In this document: positions 14,189 through 23,439 of the stretch, one piece after another
Numbering within the stretch: position 1 is the first letter of the stretch
Layout of the letters: each line of letters begins with the position of its first letter
Source of the DNA: a virus
IMG/VR virus record: IMGVR_UViG_3300042006_000263
Coordinates: 1 to 33,525 of that record
Strand: one strand, 5' to 3'
DNA length: 33,525 nucleotides
Translations under genes and position numbers: made by a program
Notes under the pieces: generated by a model
Seen by the model: the letters and a program-made list of their open reading frames with translations, nothing else
Told to the model about the DNA's origin: nothing
Database searches by the model: none

Positions 14189-16984
14189 TTACAGATGGGG
14201 TTCGTCGTACAGCTTGGCAGCGTTACTCTTCGCCGCGTCCGCCATCATTCGCTGCATATGCGGCATCAGATCCTGCGCCAAGGTTTGTGGGTCCTTGACG
14301 TCGCCCTGCACCGTCACCGGCATGCTCAACGAATATTGAATTTGCTGGTCCACCTTGGCCGGCACCGGCTTCTCCGGCTCCTTGGTCTGGATCGCCAGTG
14401 CCGCCGACTTGAGCGGCGCCGTCACCGCCATCGAGCGCGCGACATCCCCCAGCACCGGGCCTTGCTGCGCCGCTGACGTCAGCATGAGCGGCGTGGTCGG
14501 CACCGGAGCCTTCGCCGTTTGTTCGGGCTTTTCATCCTCGCCACCGAACAGCGACTTACCCAAAGATCCGCCCAGCGCCGCACCGCCCTGACTGCCGAGG
14601 TAAGCACCTATCAAGCCACCGATGGCCGTGCCGATGATTGGCACCACCGAACCAATGGCAGCCCCGGCTGCGGCACCGGCCATGGTGCCTGCCAGGTTGC
14701 CAGCGGCCGCACCGTAGCCCTCGGCTTTTTCATCCTTGGTCTTGGCGTTTTCAAACGTCTCATACGCCATAGCCCCGGACTCCAGCAACGTACCGCCCGG
14801 AATCATCTTGGCGACTTTGCCGACCTTGCCAACGGCCTGCACAACCCCGCCCAGCTTGGCCATCGTGCCCGCCGGAACGGCCGGTACCGGTAGGATGGGT
14901 GGCCGGGACATGGGAACTGCCGGACGGGGCACCGGTGGACGCGACGCTCCAGGGCGAGGCAGTGGCCGACGCCGTGAAGCATTGCGCCGCGAGCCGCGTC
15001 CACGACGGCGAGACTCGCCTTGAACATCTGCGCCACCGGAACCGCCCATAGCGCTGGCATTGACGACGAAAACCTTCCTGACCGCGTCGTCACCGCCACC
15101 CTGCCCGCCTTCATCACCACCCGAGGCAGCTTCCTTGGCCAGTGACACGACTTTGAGGCCGGTGGAAACCAGATCGAATTTGCCTGGCTTCTTGTCGTCG
15201 CCTTCCCTGGCGTTATCATCGCCATCCGCCGGCGTGCCCTTGAACGCCGCCACTGCCTTGAGGCCGGTTTCAACCAACGACAGCGCTTTACCGGCCTTGC
15301 CCTTGGGTTCGGCAATACCGCCGCCGTCGCCATCCTCGGCGTTGGTCACAAAGACCTTTTGCACTTCACCTGACTTGCCTTTACCCAAGGCTCCGCGCGC
15401 CAGGTTGAGCATCCCTTTGCCCATTTTGAAAGAGCTGTACAGACCGGACAGTCCAACCAATGCGGCACTCACCAATCCGATTCCCGTCACGACTCCGGGC
15501 GAGCTGTCCGATAGCGAAGTGATGCCCTTCGCGACCTTGGTCAGCGACTCCGCGACGACGTCGGTCACGGGCCGCAAGGCATCGCCGATGCTGCGCATGG
15601 CGTCATCCATCGACTGGGCCATTTCCGCCCATTTCTGCGATGACGACTCGCGCCGCTCGGCGAGGTTTTTGTCCAGGATCCCGGTCGCGTCACGCGAATC
15701 GTTTTTGAGCTGGCTGTACAGCGCCTTGTTCTGCATGTAGGCCGACAGCGCGGCCTTGACCTGCATATCGGCGAAAAGATCACCGGTGCGCAGGGACTCT
15801 TCCAGCGAGGCCATCATGGCCTTGGCCTTGTCCGGATCGGCTTCCTTGCTGATTTTTGACGTCGCTTCGGCCATGGCCGCCGCACGCTTCGGATCGGTCG
15901 CCTGAATGTATTTCTGAGCCAGCGCCATGCTGGTCTCAAGCGTCGACATACCGTTTTGCAAACCGGTCTGCATCGACCCCTTGTAATCGATCCCGGCCTT
16001 TTCGTAGGCCTTGACCGTGTCGGTCGAACCGATTTTGCCCATCCAGTTTTTCAGGTTGTTGGCCGCTTCGTCCGAACTGCCGGCCTGCTTCATCTGTACC
16101 TGCAACATGGCGCCCAGTTGCGTCACCGCGTCCAGGCCGGTGATGCCGTTGCTGGCCATGTTGGCCAGCAGCTCTGGAAACCACTTGGCCATGTCGGCCG
16201 CTTCAAAGCTGCCCGCTTGCCCTTGGTAGGCAATCGCCTCCAGCGCCTGCTGCATCTGCTTGGGGTCGGTGATCTTGGCGTTCTGCCCCAGCGCGTTGAT
16301 CATCTTCGCCGTATCGACGCCGCTGGATCCCTGCCCCACGACAAACTTGGCCGCGACGGGCGCGTACTCCAGCGCCTTGCTCAGATCCATGCCGGCGCCG
16401 ACCAACTGATTGACCACGTCGGCCACATCGTTGCGCGCCATGCCGGTGTCGCGTGAAGTGTCGATGATCTTGCGCGACATCTCCTGTTCTTGCGGCTTGT
16501 TGGCAATGCCGGCCTTGATCGCGATGTCACGCACAATCGCGCCAAAATCAGCGCTGACCTTGGCCGGCACCGCCATGGCACCGACACCGACCACCGCTGC
16601 ACCGACAGCGCCCTTCATGCCCTTTACACCAGAATCAATCTGCTGATGACCCTTGGCTTTCAGCTCGGCTTTGTTGGCCGTCTGTCCCATCAAGCGATAG
16701 GCTTTTTCCAGCCGGCCGACCTCGATCCCCTGCTTTTTCAAGCTGTCGAGGTTCGAGTTCAGACGGTTGAGTAATTTGGACGCGCCGGCAGCGCCGGTGT
16801 CGTGAGCCTTTTTCCATTCTTCGCGCAGGCGGATGGTGTCGCCAATCGTGCGCTGCAGCACGCGCGCTTTGTTGCCTTCTGCCTCAAGACGCTTGATGTG
16901 CCCGGTCACATCCTTGAACGCGGCGCCGACCGTGGAACTGACGGCACCGCCGATCACCAGCCCGAGGGCGAGTTTGTTTGCCAT
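14189..16984 (-). CDS. Phage tail tape measure protein
   Basis: A 931-residue protein that sets tail length and leaves the tail into the host envelope. Residues 1-110 are helical; about 120-480 form the TMP family core (ADFGAIVRDIAIKAGI, DVADVVNQLVGAGMDL). A low-complexity part around 540-720 has a nested repeat (KVFVxNA twice and LVxTGLKxV twice) and an Arg/Pro-rich run. Glycine/alanine-rich hydrophobic segments near 780-830 are likely membrane-active. By the usual roughly 0.15 nm per residue, the tail would be near 140 nm. It starts 39 bases after the frameshifted chaperone extension. Confidence 0.95.
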   Translation of the reverse strand: MANKLALGLVIGGAVSSTVGAAFKDVTGHIKRLEAEGNKARVLQRTIGDTIRLREEWKKAHDTGAAGASKLLNRLNSNLDSLKKQGIEVGRLEKAYRLMGQTANKAELKAKGHQQIDSGVKGMKGAVGAAVVGVGAMAVPAKVSADFGAIVRDIAIKAGIANKPQEQEMSRKIIDTSRDTGMARNDVADVVNQLVGAGMDLSKALEYAPVAAKFVVGQGSSGVDTAKMINALGQNAKITDPKQMQQALEAIAYQGQAGSFEAADMAKWFPELLANMASNGITGLDAVTQLGAMLQVQMKQAGSSDEAANNLKNWMGKIGSTDTVKAYEKAGIDYKGSMQTGLQNGMSTLETSMALAQKYIQATDPKRAAAMAEATSKISKEADPDKAKAMMASLEESLRTGDLFADMQVKAALSAYMQNKALYSQLKNDSRDATGILDKNLAERRESSSQKWAEMAQSMDDAMRSIGDALRPVTDVVAESLTKVAKGITSLSDSSPGVVTGIGLVSAALVGLSGLYSSFKMGKGMLNLARGALGKGKSGEVQKVFVTNAEDGDGGGIAEPKGKAGKALSLVETGLKAVAAFKGTPADGDDNAREGDDKKPGKFDLVSTGLKVVSLAKEAASGGDEGGQGGGDDAVRKVFVVNASAMGGSGGADVQGESRRRGRGSRRNASRRRPLPRPGASRPPVPRPAVPMSRPPILPVPAVPAGTMAKLGGVVQAVGKVGKVAKMIPGGTLLESGAMAYETFENAKTKDEKAEGYGAAAGNLAGTMAGAAAGAAIGSVVPIIGTAIGGLIGAYLGSQGGAALGGSLGKSLFGGEDEKPEQTAKAPVPTTPLMLTSAAQQGPVLGDVARSMAVTAPLKSAALAIQTKEPEKPVPAKVDQQIQYSLSMPVTVQGDVKDPQTLAQDLMPHMQRMMADAAKSNAAKLYDEPHL

Positions 16985-17022
16985 ATGATGGCCCTCATGT
17001 GCCCAGCACTACCGATGGCGGC

Positions 17023-17136
17023 TCAATCCGTGAGCCACCACACCATATCCGCGAACGGCATCGACTGGATCTCAGCGGCGGAAAATCCGGTTTCCGCCGC
17101 CAGACGTTTCGCTGCCGACTTGATAACGCTGGGGTT
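17023..17136 (-). CDS. Frameshift extension of the tail assembly chaperone (GpE/E'-like)
   Basis: Past the TAA of the chaperone gene the +1 (equal to -2) frame codes 37 residues: NPSVIKSAAKRLAAETGFSA, then AEIQSMPFADMVWWLTD and stop. The MPFADMVWWLTD ending is typical of GpE-type chaperone extensions. This frame has no start codon upstream before a stop, so it should be made by a frameshift from the preceding gene, giving a short and a long chaperone as in P2 and Mu. CTT TAA C at the stop resembles the +1 shift site CTT TGA C of the RF2 gene. Confidence 0.65.
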   Translation of the reverse strand, partial: NPSVIKSAAKRLAAETGFSAAEIQSMPFADMVWWLTD

Positions 17137-17734
17137 AAAGCCCGTCGTCGTTGTCCATGCGAAAATAGCCGGCCTGCAAGCGGTTAAAATCCACCAGCTT
17201 CAGCCCCTCCAGATCCGCGACAGACGCACCGGACAACGCAGCAAACAACACCAGTTCGCGCTGCTCATCATCACCACCCACTTCACGGTTGGCGGCCCGC
17301 ACGTCGCCCACGGTCGGCGAACGCAAGGCCAGCTTGTCGACCGTCACGCCGTTGATCTCACTCGGACACGACAGCGTTACCAGCACCTGATCGGTGGTCA
17401 GCGACAACCACGCCGGCATCGAGTCCGAATAATCGGTTTTCGGTACCAGGTGCGAATACGCCGTTTGCACGCGGCGATAATCAGTCAGCTTCAGGCCTTC
17501 CAGATCTTTCAGTCCGACTTCGGCGAGACCTGCGAACAGCATCAGTTCGCGCTGTTCATCATCGCCGTTGGCAGCGCGATCAACCGCGCGCACTTCACGC
17601 ACGGTCGGGTTGCGCAGGTTCAACGTCTCGACGTCGACGCTATTGGCTTGGCTTGGGCGGGTCAGCGTTACGACGGCACCGACTGCACTGAGCGACAGCC
17701 AGGCCGGGAGGTTTTTAGCGATTGCTTGAGTCAT
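17135..17734 (-). CDS. Tail assembly chaperone, internally duplicated
   Basis: A 199-residue protein made of two copies of an about 87-residue domain (10-96 and 107-193). Matching landmarks are PAWLSL, GDDEQREL (57-64 and 154-161) and DLEGLKL (77-83 and 174-180), offset by 97 residues. Single copies of this domain are the tail assembly chaperones of Mu/P2-type tails, which coat the tape measure during assembly. It lies between tube and tape measure, the standard place, and its end overlaps the frameshift extension. The duplication is what is unusual. Confidence 0.85.
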   Translation of the reverse strand: MTQAIAKNLPAWLSLSAVGAVVTLTRPSQANSVDVETLNLRNPTVREVRAVDRAANGDDEQRELMLFAGLAEVGLKDLEGLKLTDYRRVQTAYSHLVPKTDYSDSMPAWLSLTTDQVLVTLSCPSEINGVTVDKLALRSPTVGDVRAANREVGGDDEQRELVLFAALSGASVADLEGLKLVDFNRLQAGYFRMDNDDGL

Positions 17735-17747
17735 TTGGATCTATTCC

Positions 17748-18251
17748 TTACAGGCCGAGCGCCTGGCGCACTTCGAGGAGTTGGTCTTTGCCGTCGATCA
17801 CCTGAATGCCGGCGACCATGTCGATCTCGTACATCAGGCGCCCGTCGATTTCGAGCTTGTAGTACGTGACCGCAACGGCGTGCTTGATCTCGGCAGCATC
17901 GCCGGCTTTCCAGTCACCCAGATCGACCTCTTTGAGCCGGCCGCGCAGGGTGGCAACGACTGCCGTTACCGCGCCCTTCTGGCCCTTGAAGGCACCACGG
18001 AACGTGGCGTTGAACGCCGTGCCGTCAGCCAGGCCGAAGTATTTGAGCGACTCGCGGCGCACACCCTTGGTGACAAACGAGGCTTCCATTTTTTCCAGCC
18101 CCTGATCCATCTCGATGGGGCCGGCCATACCGCCCCCGCGATACTCGTCGGTCTTGGTGGTCAGCTTGGGCAGCGTCAGGCTCGGCACGTCGCCGGAGAA
18201 GTTCACGCCGTCGACGAACAGGTTGGTGTTGTACAAAGTCTGAGGAATCAT
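17748..18251 (-). CDS. Phage major tail tube protein
   Basis: A 167-residue protein of the P2 FII family: MIPQTLYNTNLFVDG start, VPSLTLPKLTTKTDEYRGGG and LADGTAFNATFRGAFK. It forms the inner tube of the contractile tail. GGGGGC precedes the ATG. It is downstream of the sheath gene with a 13-base gap. Confidence 0.95.
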   Translation of the reverse strand: MIPQTLYNTNLFVDGVNFSGDVPSLTLPKLTTKTDEYRGGGMAGPIEMDQGLEKMEASFVTKGVRRESLKYFGLADGTAFNATFRGAFKGQKGAVTAVVATLRGRLKEVDLGDWKAGDAAEIKHAVAVTYYKLEIDGRLMYEIDMVAGIQVIDGKDQLLEVRQALGL

Positions 18252-18264
18252 TTGCTACGCCCCC

Positions 18265-19431
18265 TTAGGCTGTTTCAAGCACTTCGGTCATCCATTGATC
18301 GGTGACTTCGAAAAGGAAATTCGGGTTTTCTGCCGGCGGCACGTCGGTGAAACGGATGCGCCAATACACTTTGCCTTGGGCGATCTGGCTGGCCGTGTTC
18401 AGCTCGGTGTCGGGGAACACTTCAAAGTTGATGATTGCGCCCTGGGCTTTCAGGTCGCGCATGAACGCGTCCAGACCGTTGGTGACATCGGTCACGTAGG
18501 TCTTGGTGATCGAGCGGTCGACCGCCCATTTGTGCCCGGCCTGCACTGCATCCATGAGAATGAACAGCGTGCGAACGCGAGTAACGAAGGCCCACTTCGG
18601 ATCGCTCGACAGCGTGCGGTTGCCCCACAAGCGGTAACCGTCATCGCGAATGATCGTGGCGATATTGGCGTTGTTGAGTAGGTTGGCCCGGCACGTCTCG
18701 TCGCCGTCCAGGTACTCAACCGCTCGGCCGGTACCGGTGATACCGGTCAATTCCTTGTTCGATGGCGAGGCCCAGAAACCGTATTCAGCATCCGTCCACG
18801 CAAACAGGCCTGCTGCCCAAGCCGAGCCGGGCGCGTCGACCGTCGAGCTGGTGACGGTGTCCCAATACTTCACACCCGGGTCAACCATGAACAGGTTGCG
18901 ACTGCCGAAGTTCTCGGCATAGGCCATGGCGGCCTCGTCGGTCGTGCCCGGGCCGTCGATGATGCCGATGGCGCGCAGCTTCTGCGCCAGGCTATCGAGC
19001 GCGGTGGCCACCGCCTGAGTGGCCGTGTGGCCCGGTGCGATCAACAGCCGCGGCTGGGCGTTGAACAGGCTCTTGCCGTCGAGCAGTGCCTGCAGGCCGG
19101 TACGCTGACCCGAGACCAGTTCGCCGCCGATGATCGCCGAGGTTTGCAGCGCCGCGTCTTCCAGCTTGGGCACGCCGATGGCGACGATCACCGCCTTGGC
19201 TTTGACATAGATCGCCTTACACGCCTTTGTGATCGCCGAATCAGCGCCGAAGGCGGCAATGGCTTCCCGCTCGGTGGTGATCAACTTCAGCTCGCCCGCC
19301 TTGGCCGTACCACCGCCGAGAACGCCCGGGGTGAAGGTGTCGCACAGACCGATGATCGACGACGACGGCAGAGAGATGGTGCGCGCGCCAGTGTCGACCG
19401 ACGTGGTCGTGACGCCGTGGAAAAAACTCAT
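18265..19431 (-). CDS. Phage tail sheath protein
   Basis: A 388-residue sheath subunit of the P2 FI type: VDTGARTISLPSSSIIGLCD opening, and C-terminal NFLFEVTDQWMTEVL. The sheath contracts on adsorption and drives the tube through the envelope. GGAG precedes the ATG, and a hairpin with T-run lies before that, as for the capsid gene. Confidence 0.95.
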   Translation of the reverse strand: MSFFHGVTTTSVDTGARTISLPSSSIIGLCDTFTPGVLGGGTAKAGELKLITTEREAIAAFGADSAITKACKAIYVKAKAVIVAIGVPKLEDAALQTSAIIGGELVSGQRTGLQALLDGKSLFNAQPRLLIAPGHTATQAVATALDSLAQKLRAIGIIDGPGTTDEAAMAYAENFGSRNLFMVDPGVKYWDTVTSSTVDAPGSAWAAGLFAWTDAEYGFWASPSNKELTGITGTGRAVEYLDGDETCRANLLNNANIATIIRDDGYRLWGNRTLSSDPKWAFVTRVRTLFILMDAVQAGHKWAVDRSITKTYVTDVTNGLDAFMRDLKAQGAIINFEVFPDTELNTASQIAQGKVYWRIRFTDVPPAENPNFLFEVTDQWMTEVLETA

Positions 19432-19452
19432 AAGGGTCAGTCTCCAGAAACG

Positions 19453-19476
19453 AAAAAGCCCCGCATAAGCGAGGCT
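19453..19476 (-). terminator. Hairpin and T-run before the sheath gene
   Basis: On the minus strand AGCCTCGC..GCGGGGCT with a TTAT loop, followed by TTTTT. The T-run leads straight into CGTTTCTGGAGA, the ribosome-site leader shared with the capsid gene. Confidence 0.7.
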
Positions 19477-19511
19477 GTGAGGGGTGTTGGTATTACGCGT
19501 AACGGATAAGA

Positions 19512-19537
19512 AAACGCCCCGTCAGTGCGGGGCGTTT
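19512..19537 (-). terminator. Terminator overlapping the end of the fibre chaperone gene
   Basis: Perfect 10-bp stem AAACGCCCCG / CGGGGCGTTT with loop CACTGA, followed on the minus strand by TTTTC. It overlaps the stop codon of the fibre assembly gene and may act in both directions. Confidence 0.75.
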
Positions 19538-19979
19538 AGGTGGGTTGTGCTGACAGCCAGGTCGGTGCCGGTGGCCGGTGTTCGGCGAGCGGGAATTGCG
19601 AGCCTTGCGGCCAGTCGCGCAACTGCCGGCGGTAAGCCTGCAACTCCGTGTACTGTTCGGCCGTGAGCGAAGTCGCGCCACCCTCCTCGAGCTCGTCGCG
19701 GTGGCGAGACACCAACGGATCAGTCAGCGCCAGTTGCGCGTCACGCCAAGTCCGTTCGACCGCCGCCAGCTCGTCAGCATCGAGCGGCGGCGGATCGATC
19801 AGCACCGGCTGACCATCGGGTCGTGACGACATTTTTTTAGGACTGACCGACAATTCTTCAAGCAGCGATTGCCAAACGCTTTCCGACACCTCTACCACGT
19901 CCGCCGGTATGTCGGCGCCATGCACTTCCGGGCGATAAGCCCCACACATGGACGGACTGAAAAGCACGATTTTATTCAT
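19536..19979 (-). CDS. Tail fibre assembly chaperone
   Basis: A 147-residue protein starting MNKIVLFSPSMCGAYRPEV. The C-terminal WRDAQLALTDPL and QLRDWPQGSQFP segments are the usual marks of phage tail fibre assembly proteins (Caudo_TAP type), which help the fibre trimerise. It follows the fibre gene after two bases and ends in a strong terminator, so it closes the fibre unit. Confidence 0.9.
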   Translation of the reverse strand: MNKIVLFSPSMCGAYRPEVHGADIPADVVEVSESVWQSLLEELSVSPKKMSSRPDGQPVLIDPPPLDADELAAVERTWRDAQLALTDPLVSRHRDELEEGGATSLTAEQYTELQAYRRQLRDWPQGSQFPLAEHRPPAPTWLSAQPT

Positions 19980-19981
19980 CT

Positions 19982-21955
19982 TCAATTCCCGATTGCTCGC
20001 CAATGAACCGTCCAATTCGCATCCGACGTTCCCGACGCGTTCTGCACGCGCAACCTGCAACCTGTCGAACTCAGATTCGCCCCCATAAGCGCGTGCATCA
20101 AACTCATCGACCCGACATGCGTCAGAGTGATGTTTCGCGGTGCGTTAGGGAACGGAATAGGGAATGTGACGTAAACGTATCCGTTCGCATCGGTGACGCC
20201 CGTTCCCCACTGCTCGATAAGGCCGTTCGCATTTTTGGCCCATCCCGAGCCGGAAATGCTCGATGCAAACTCCGTGGAGTATTTCAGGGCGGCGACACCT
20301 TCCTCGAACACCCAGTTGGTTTCGCCACACACCAGAACACCACTCGACCCCATCGGGATAATGATGCTGTTCACGGTCTTGGCCAGTGCGACGATAGTAT
20401 CCGTCCCCTGCCGGTTAACCACGATGTCGCCGCTCGACGAATTCTGAATGTAAAACTTCGACCCGACTGGACTGGCGGTCAACACCGGAAGCGTCCAGGT
20501 TCCCGCCAGAGAGCCGACAATGCGGCGCCCAGCCATTGTCGGCGTTAGCGTAGTAGCCGACGTGTTAATAGTCGTTTGCCCGCTAAAGTTCCCCTGCGCG
20601 CGCTGCACAAACTCCGTCGTTGCCAGCGCCTTGCCGTTATCGAACTGCGGCTGCGTGATGAAGTGCGCACCGCTCATCGTGCCCGCAAAGCGCAACAGCA
20701 CCGAACCGCCTACCAGTCGCCACTGGTCTTGCAGGCGGATAAATTCGGCCGTGTCGCCCAGGGCCAGCACCAGAGGCCCGGCCACACCGGTCGAGGTGTA
20801 CACCACGTCAGTACCCGAACCCAGGACTTTCAAGCCACCCGGGCCGGCACTGACCAGCGTGATCGTCGCCCCCTGTGCTACGCCCGCCGTCGGTGGCAAG
20901 GTTGCCGTGAGTTGCGTGGCAGCGGAGAAACTGTGCAGGCCGCCGACGTGCGTCGCCGAAAGCACAAGGCTCGCGTCGTTGGTCGTGAATCCCGAGAACT
21001 CGAAACCACGACGCCTGAGAAACTCAGTCGTCGCCAGCGACTTGCTGCTATCGAACTGTGCCGGCGTCGGGGCCGTGGGGTTGCCGGAAAACGTCGGAGA
21101 GAACAACCGGGCAAAACCGTCCGTAATGTCCTTGAACGTGAGCGCCGTAGTGCCCACGACAATCGTGCCATCGGTCACCAGTTGCCAGATCGTGTCGGCC
21201 TGCGTCGCGCCTACCTCGACCGCCACCGTCAGATTCGGCGTCACCTTGGTGCTGTTGTCCGCATCCTTGGCCCGCACCCAGGTACCCACCGCTACCACAT
21301 ACGGGCCGTTGTCCTTGGCCGCCGTCTGGTTCTTCACCAGCACCCGGTCACCGGCGTTCAGCGAAACCCCGTCCACCACCTGCAAACCGACCAGATTGAT
21401 ATTAGCCGTGGTAGCCGCGCGCACCGACTGCTTGATGTCGAGCTTGCTTAATTCCTCCAGAATCTGCGCAAGCACCCACTCACGGGTCGCCAGCACCACC
21501 GCCGGGTCAATCTTGAGCGTGATGTTGCCCGTGCTGCTGACCACGAAGTTCATGCGCACGACTTGCGTGCGGCCGGAGCCTTGCGACAGCAGCGGCTTGA
21601 AGCTCGGCGCGCAGTTGGCCACCGCCACCAGATCCCCGTCCGCGTCGTAGAGGCCGATTTCGCGAATCCACTTACCGCCCTCGTCGGCCGGAATGATTTG
21701 CTCGGCGATGATCACCGCCGGGTTGACCGGGTCAACGCGAAGCTGATTCAACGGCTTGCGGCGCCACTCGTTGAGCAACTTGGTCTGAGTGGCCGCCGGC
21801 ACTGGATTGGGCGGGTCGGCCAACCCGCCTGGGTTCGCATCGCCAACCCCCATTTCCGTGATCTTCCAGGCAATGCCGAGCGCGTCGGCGTTCGCCTGTT
21901 TGGCCATCCCCACGTTCGTGAGGATCGCGAAAAACTGCGAATTCGCATCAATCAT
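19982..21955 (-). CDS. Tail fibre/collar protein
   Basis: A 657-residue fibre. Residues about 1-160 are the baseplate-attachment domain of the DUF3751/tail-collar type (MIDANSQFFAILTNVGMAKQ; EWRRKPLNQLRVDP). The shaft contains repeats with FD..K.LATTEF at about 300-315 and 437-450. The last about 95 residues (GWAKNANGLIEQWGTGVTD onward) are a gp53-like tip that binds the host surface. Such tips are often the most variable part of the phage. It starts within the last codons of gene I. Confidence 0.9.
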   Translation of the reverse strand: MIDANSQFFAILTNVGMAKQANADALGIAWKITEMGVGDANPGGLADPPNPVPAATQTKLLNEWRRKPLNQLRVDPVNPAVIIAEQIIPADEGGKWIREIGLYDADGDLVAVANCAPSFKPLLSQGSGRTQVVRMNFVVSSTGNITLKIDPAVVLATREWVLAQILEELSKLDIKQSVRAATTANINLVGLQVVDGVSLNAGDRVLVKNQTAAKDNGPYVVAVGTWVRAKDADNSTKVTPNLTVAVEVGATQADTIWQLVTDGTIVVGTTALTFKDITDGFARLFSPTFSGNPTAPTPAQFDSSKSLATTEFLRRRGFEFSGFTTNDASLVLSATHVGGLHSFSAATQLTATLPPTAGVAQGATITLVSAGPGGLKVLGSGTDVVYTSTGVAGPLVLALGDTAEFIRLQDQWRLVGGSVLLRFAGTMSGAHFITQPQFDNGKALATTEFVQRAQGNFSGQTTINTSATTLTPTMAGRRIVGSLAGTWTLPVLTASPVGSKFYIQNSSSGDIVVNRQGTDTIVALAKTVNSIIIPMGSSGVLVCGETNWVFEEGVAALKYSTEFASSISGSGWAKNANGLIEQWGTGVTDANGYVYVTFPIPFPNAPRNITLTHVGSMSLMHALMGANLSSTGCRLRVQNASGTSDANWTVHWRAIGN

Positions 21956-22556
21956 AATAAACGTCCAGGGTATCTATGGTGTGTTCGCGGCCGACCACGC
22001 CAAAGCTGCCAGTGACCTCAATGTCACGCATGACGGGCGGATAAACGTCGATTTCGTCGCCGTCGTAGAGGGATACAGCAATGTCTAAATTGCCTTGTGT
22101 TTCCAGGCTGATCGCCAGCCCGGTCAGTTGCCGGGTGACGGGCTTGGCGTCGTCGATCAGGCGCTCAAGCTCCTGATACATTTCCTCGGTGATGCCGGTG
22201 TCGAGCACGCCAATCTTCAGCGCGAAGGTGCCCGGCACGCCCTCGGGTACAGTCTTGAACCACTCGACAATCTCGATCAGATAGCCCAGCGGCTCAACCA
22301 CGCGGCGCAGAGCGCCGATGGTGCCCTTGTGTTTGTGGATGTAATACGACGCCTTGATGGCCGCGCGCTTGGTAGCCTCGCTCCACCGGTAATCCCAGCG
22401 ATCCACCGACCACGCCCATGCCAGATGCGGCAGCAAATGCACCGGGCAGGTATCAGCGTTGTAGAGGTCGCGTAGAGGGACAATCGTCTTTTCGAAGAAT
22501 GCGGCCTCCATGGCCCGTTCGAGTTGCGTGCTATTGAGCGGCAGGAGACTTTTCAT
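21948..22556 (-). CDS. Phage tail protein I
   Basis: A 202-residue baseplate protein of the P2 gpI family: MKSLLPLNSTQLERAMEAAF, LLPHLAWAWSVDRWDYRW and KGTIGALRRVVEPLG are typical. It links the baseplate wedge to the fibre. It begins one base after the stop of J and overlaps the fibre start by eight bases. Confidence 0.95.
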   Translation of the reverse strand: MKSLLPLNSTQLERAMEAAFFEKTIVPLRDLYNADTCPVHLLPHLAWAWSVDRWDYRWSEATKRAAIKASYYIHKHKGTIGALRRVVEPLGYLIEIVEWFKTVPEGVPGTFALKIGVLDTGITEEMYQELERLIDDAKPVTRQLTGLAISLETQGNLDIAVSLYDGDEIDVYPPVMRDIEVTGSFGVVGREHTIDTLDVYYD

Positions 22557-22557
22557 A

Positions 22558-23439
22558 TCAGCTCGCCAGCCTCACGTTGTAGCGCGTGCAGAACGCCGCT
22601 TGCGCCTTGGTCGGGGCCAGATCCTGCCACCCGACCAACTCAACCCTGGCAACGCCGGCAACGTGCAGCTGGGCGTCAACAGCGGAGCGGGCGACTTCCA
22701 CACCCAGTCGCTTTCGTGGATTGATCCAGGCTGCCACGCGGCTTTTCGCCTCGGCCAAACTGGCATCCGCTTCTGGACCGGCGCTGGCCATGTGCAAAAT
22801 GGCATCAATCTCGTAGCGGATCACCTGCGCACTCTGCACAGTCACTCGATCACCCACCGGCCGCACGTCATCGTCATTAAGCGCAGCGGCCACCGTGGCC
22901 AGCAGCTCCGGCGGCGCTTCGCCTTCCCCGTCCAGACTCAGTACCGTGACCGTGACATAACAGGGTTCGGGGCTTTCGGCCGTGGCGTCTGCTACCAACC
23001 CGGAGGCATTGCGTGCGTGCAGGATGTAGCTGTTACGCGGGCCAGCCGTGGTCAAGCCCTCATAGGCCAACTGGATGCGCTCGCGAAACGGGTCGTCGTC
23101 TTCCATGACCTTGGGCACCGGTGGCACTGCCAGCAGATCCTCGGGCTGAATGACCAGGCGCTGCAGATTGACATTGGCCCCCAAGTGATCGAGGTCACTG
23201 CGAATGGCGTGCGCCAGTAAAAGTGCCTTGCCGGCGTCATTGACTCTGGCGCGGTTACCGACCTTGTTGTAAGCCCCGACCTCAAGCACTTTGACCAATG
23301 GATCGCTTTCCAGCGCGGCGGTCCAGTTGCCGCCCATGTATCCGCGAAACACGCTCAGCCCGTCCTGATAAACCTCTTCGAAGTCCAGAGGTTCCAGCAC
23401 GGTCGGCGCTGGCAGCGACGACAGATCTACGGTACTCAT
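22558..23439 (-). CDS. Baseplate assembly protein J
   Basis: A 293-residue baseplate wedge protein of the gpJ family, start MSTVDLSSLPAPTVLEPLDF. The N-terminal PLDFEEVY region, the RVNDAGKALLLAHA helix, and the SGLVADATAES and PRKRLGVEVARS blocks fit the family. GGAGG precedes the ATG, which overlaps the stop of the gp25-like gene (ATGA). The N-terminal extension of the open frame is rejected. Confidence 0.95.
   Translation of the reverse strand: MSTVDLSSLPAPTVLEPLDFEEVYQDGLSVFRGYMGGNWTAALESDPLVKVLEVGAYNKVGNRARVNDAGKALLLAHAIRSDLDHLGANVNLQRLVIQPEDLLAVPPVPKVMEDDDPFRERIQLAYEGLTTAGPRNSYILHARNASGLVADATAESPEPCYVTVTVLSLDGEGEAPPELLATVAAALNDDDVRPVGDRVTVQSAQVIRYEIDAILHMASAGPEADASLAEAKSRVAAWINPRKRLGVEVARSAVDAQLHVAGVARVELVGWQDLAPTKAQAAFCTRYNVRLAS

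Noticed and set aside
16802-17869. 355-codon plus-strand frame across tape measure and chaperone genes
   Set aside because: Antisense to two clear phage genes in GC-rich DNA, where long shadow frames are common.
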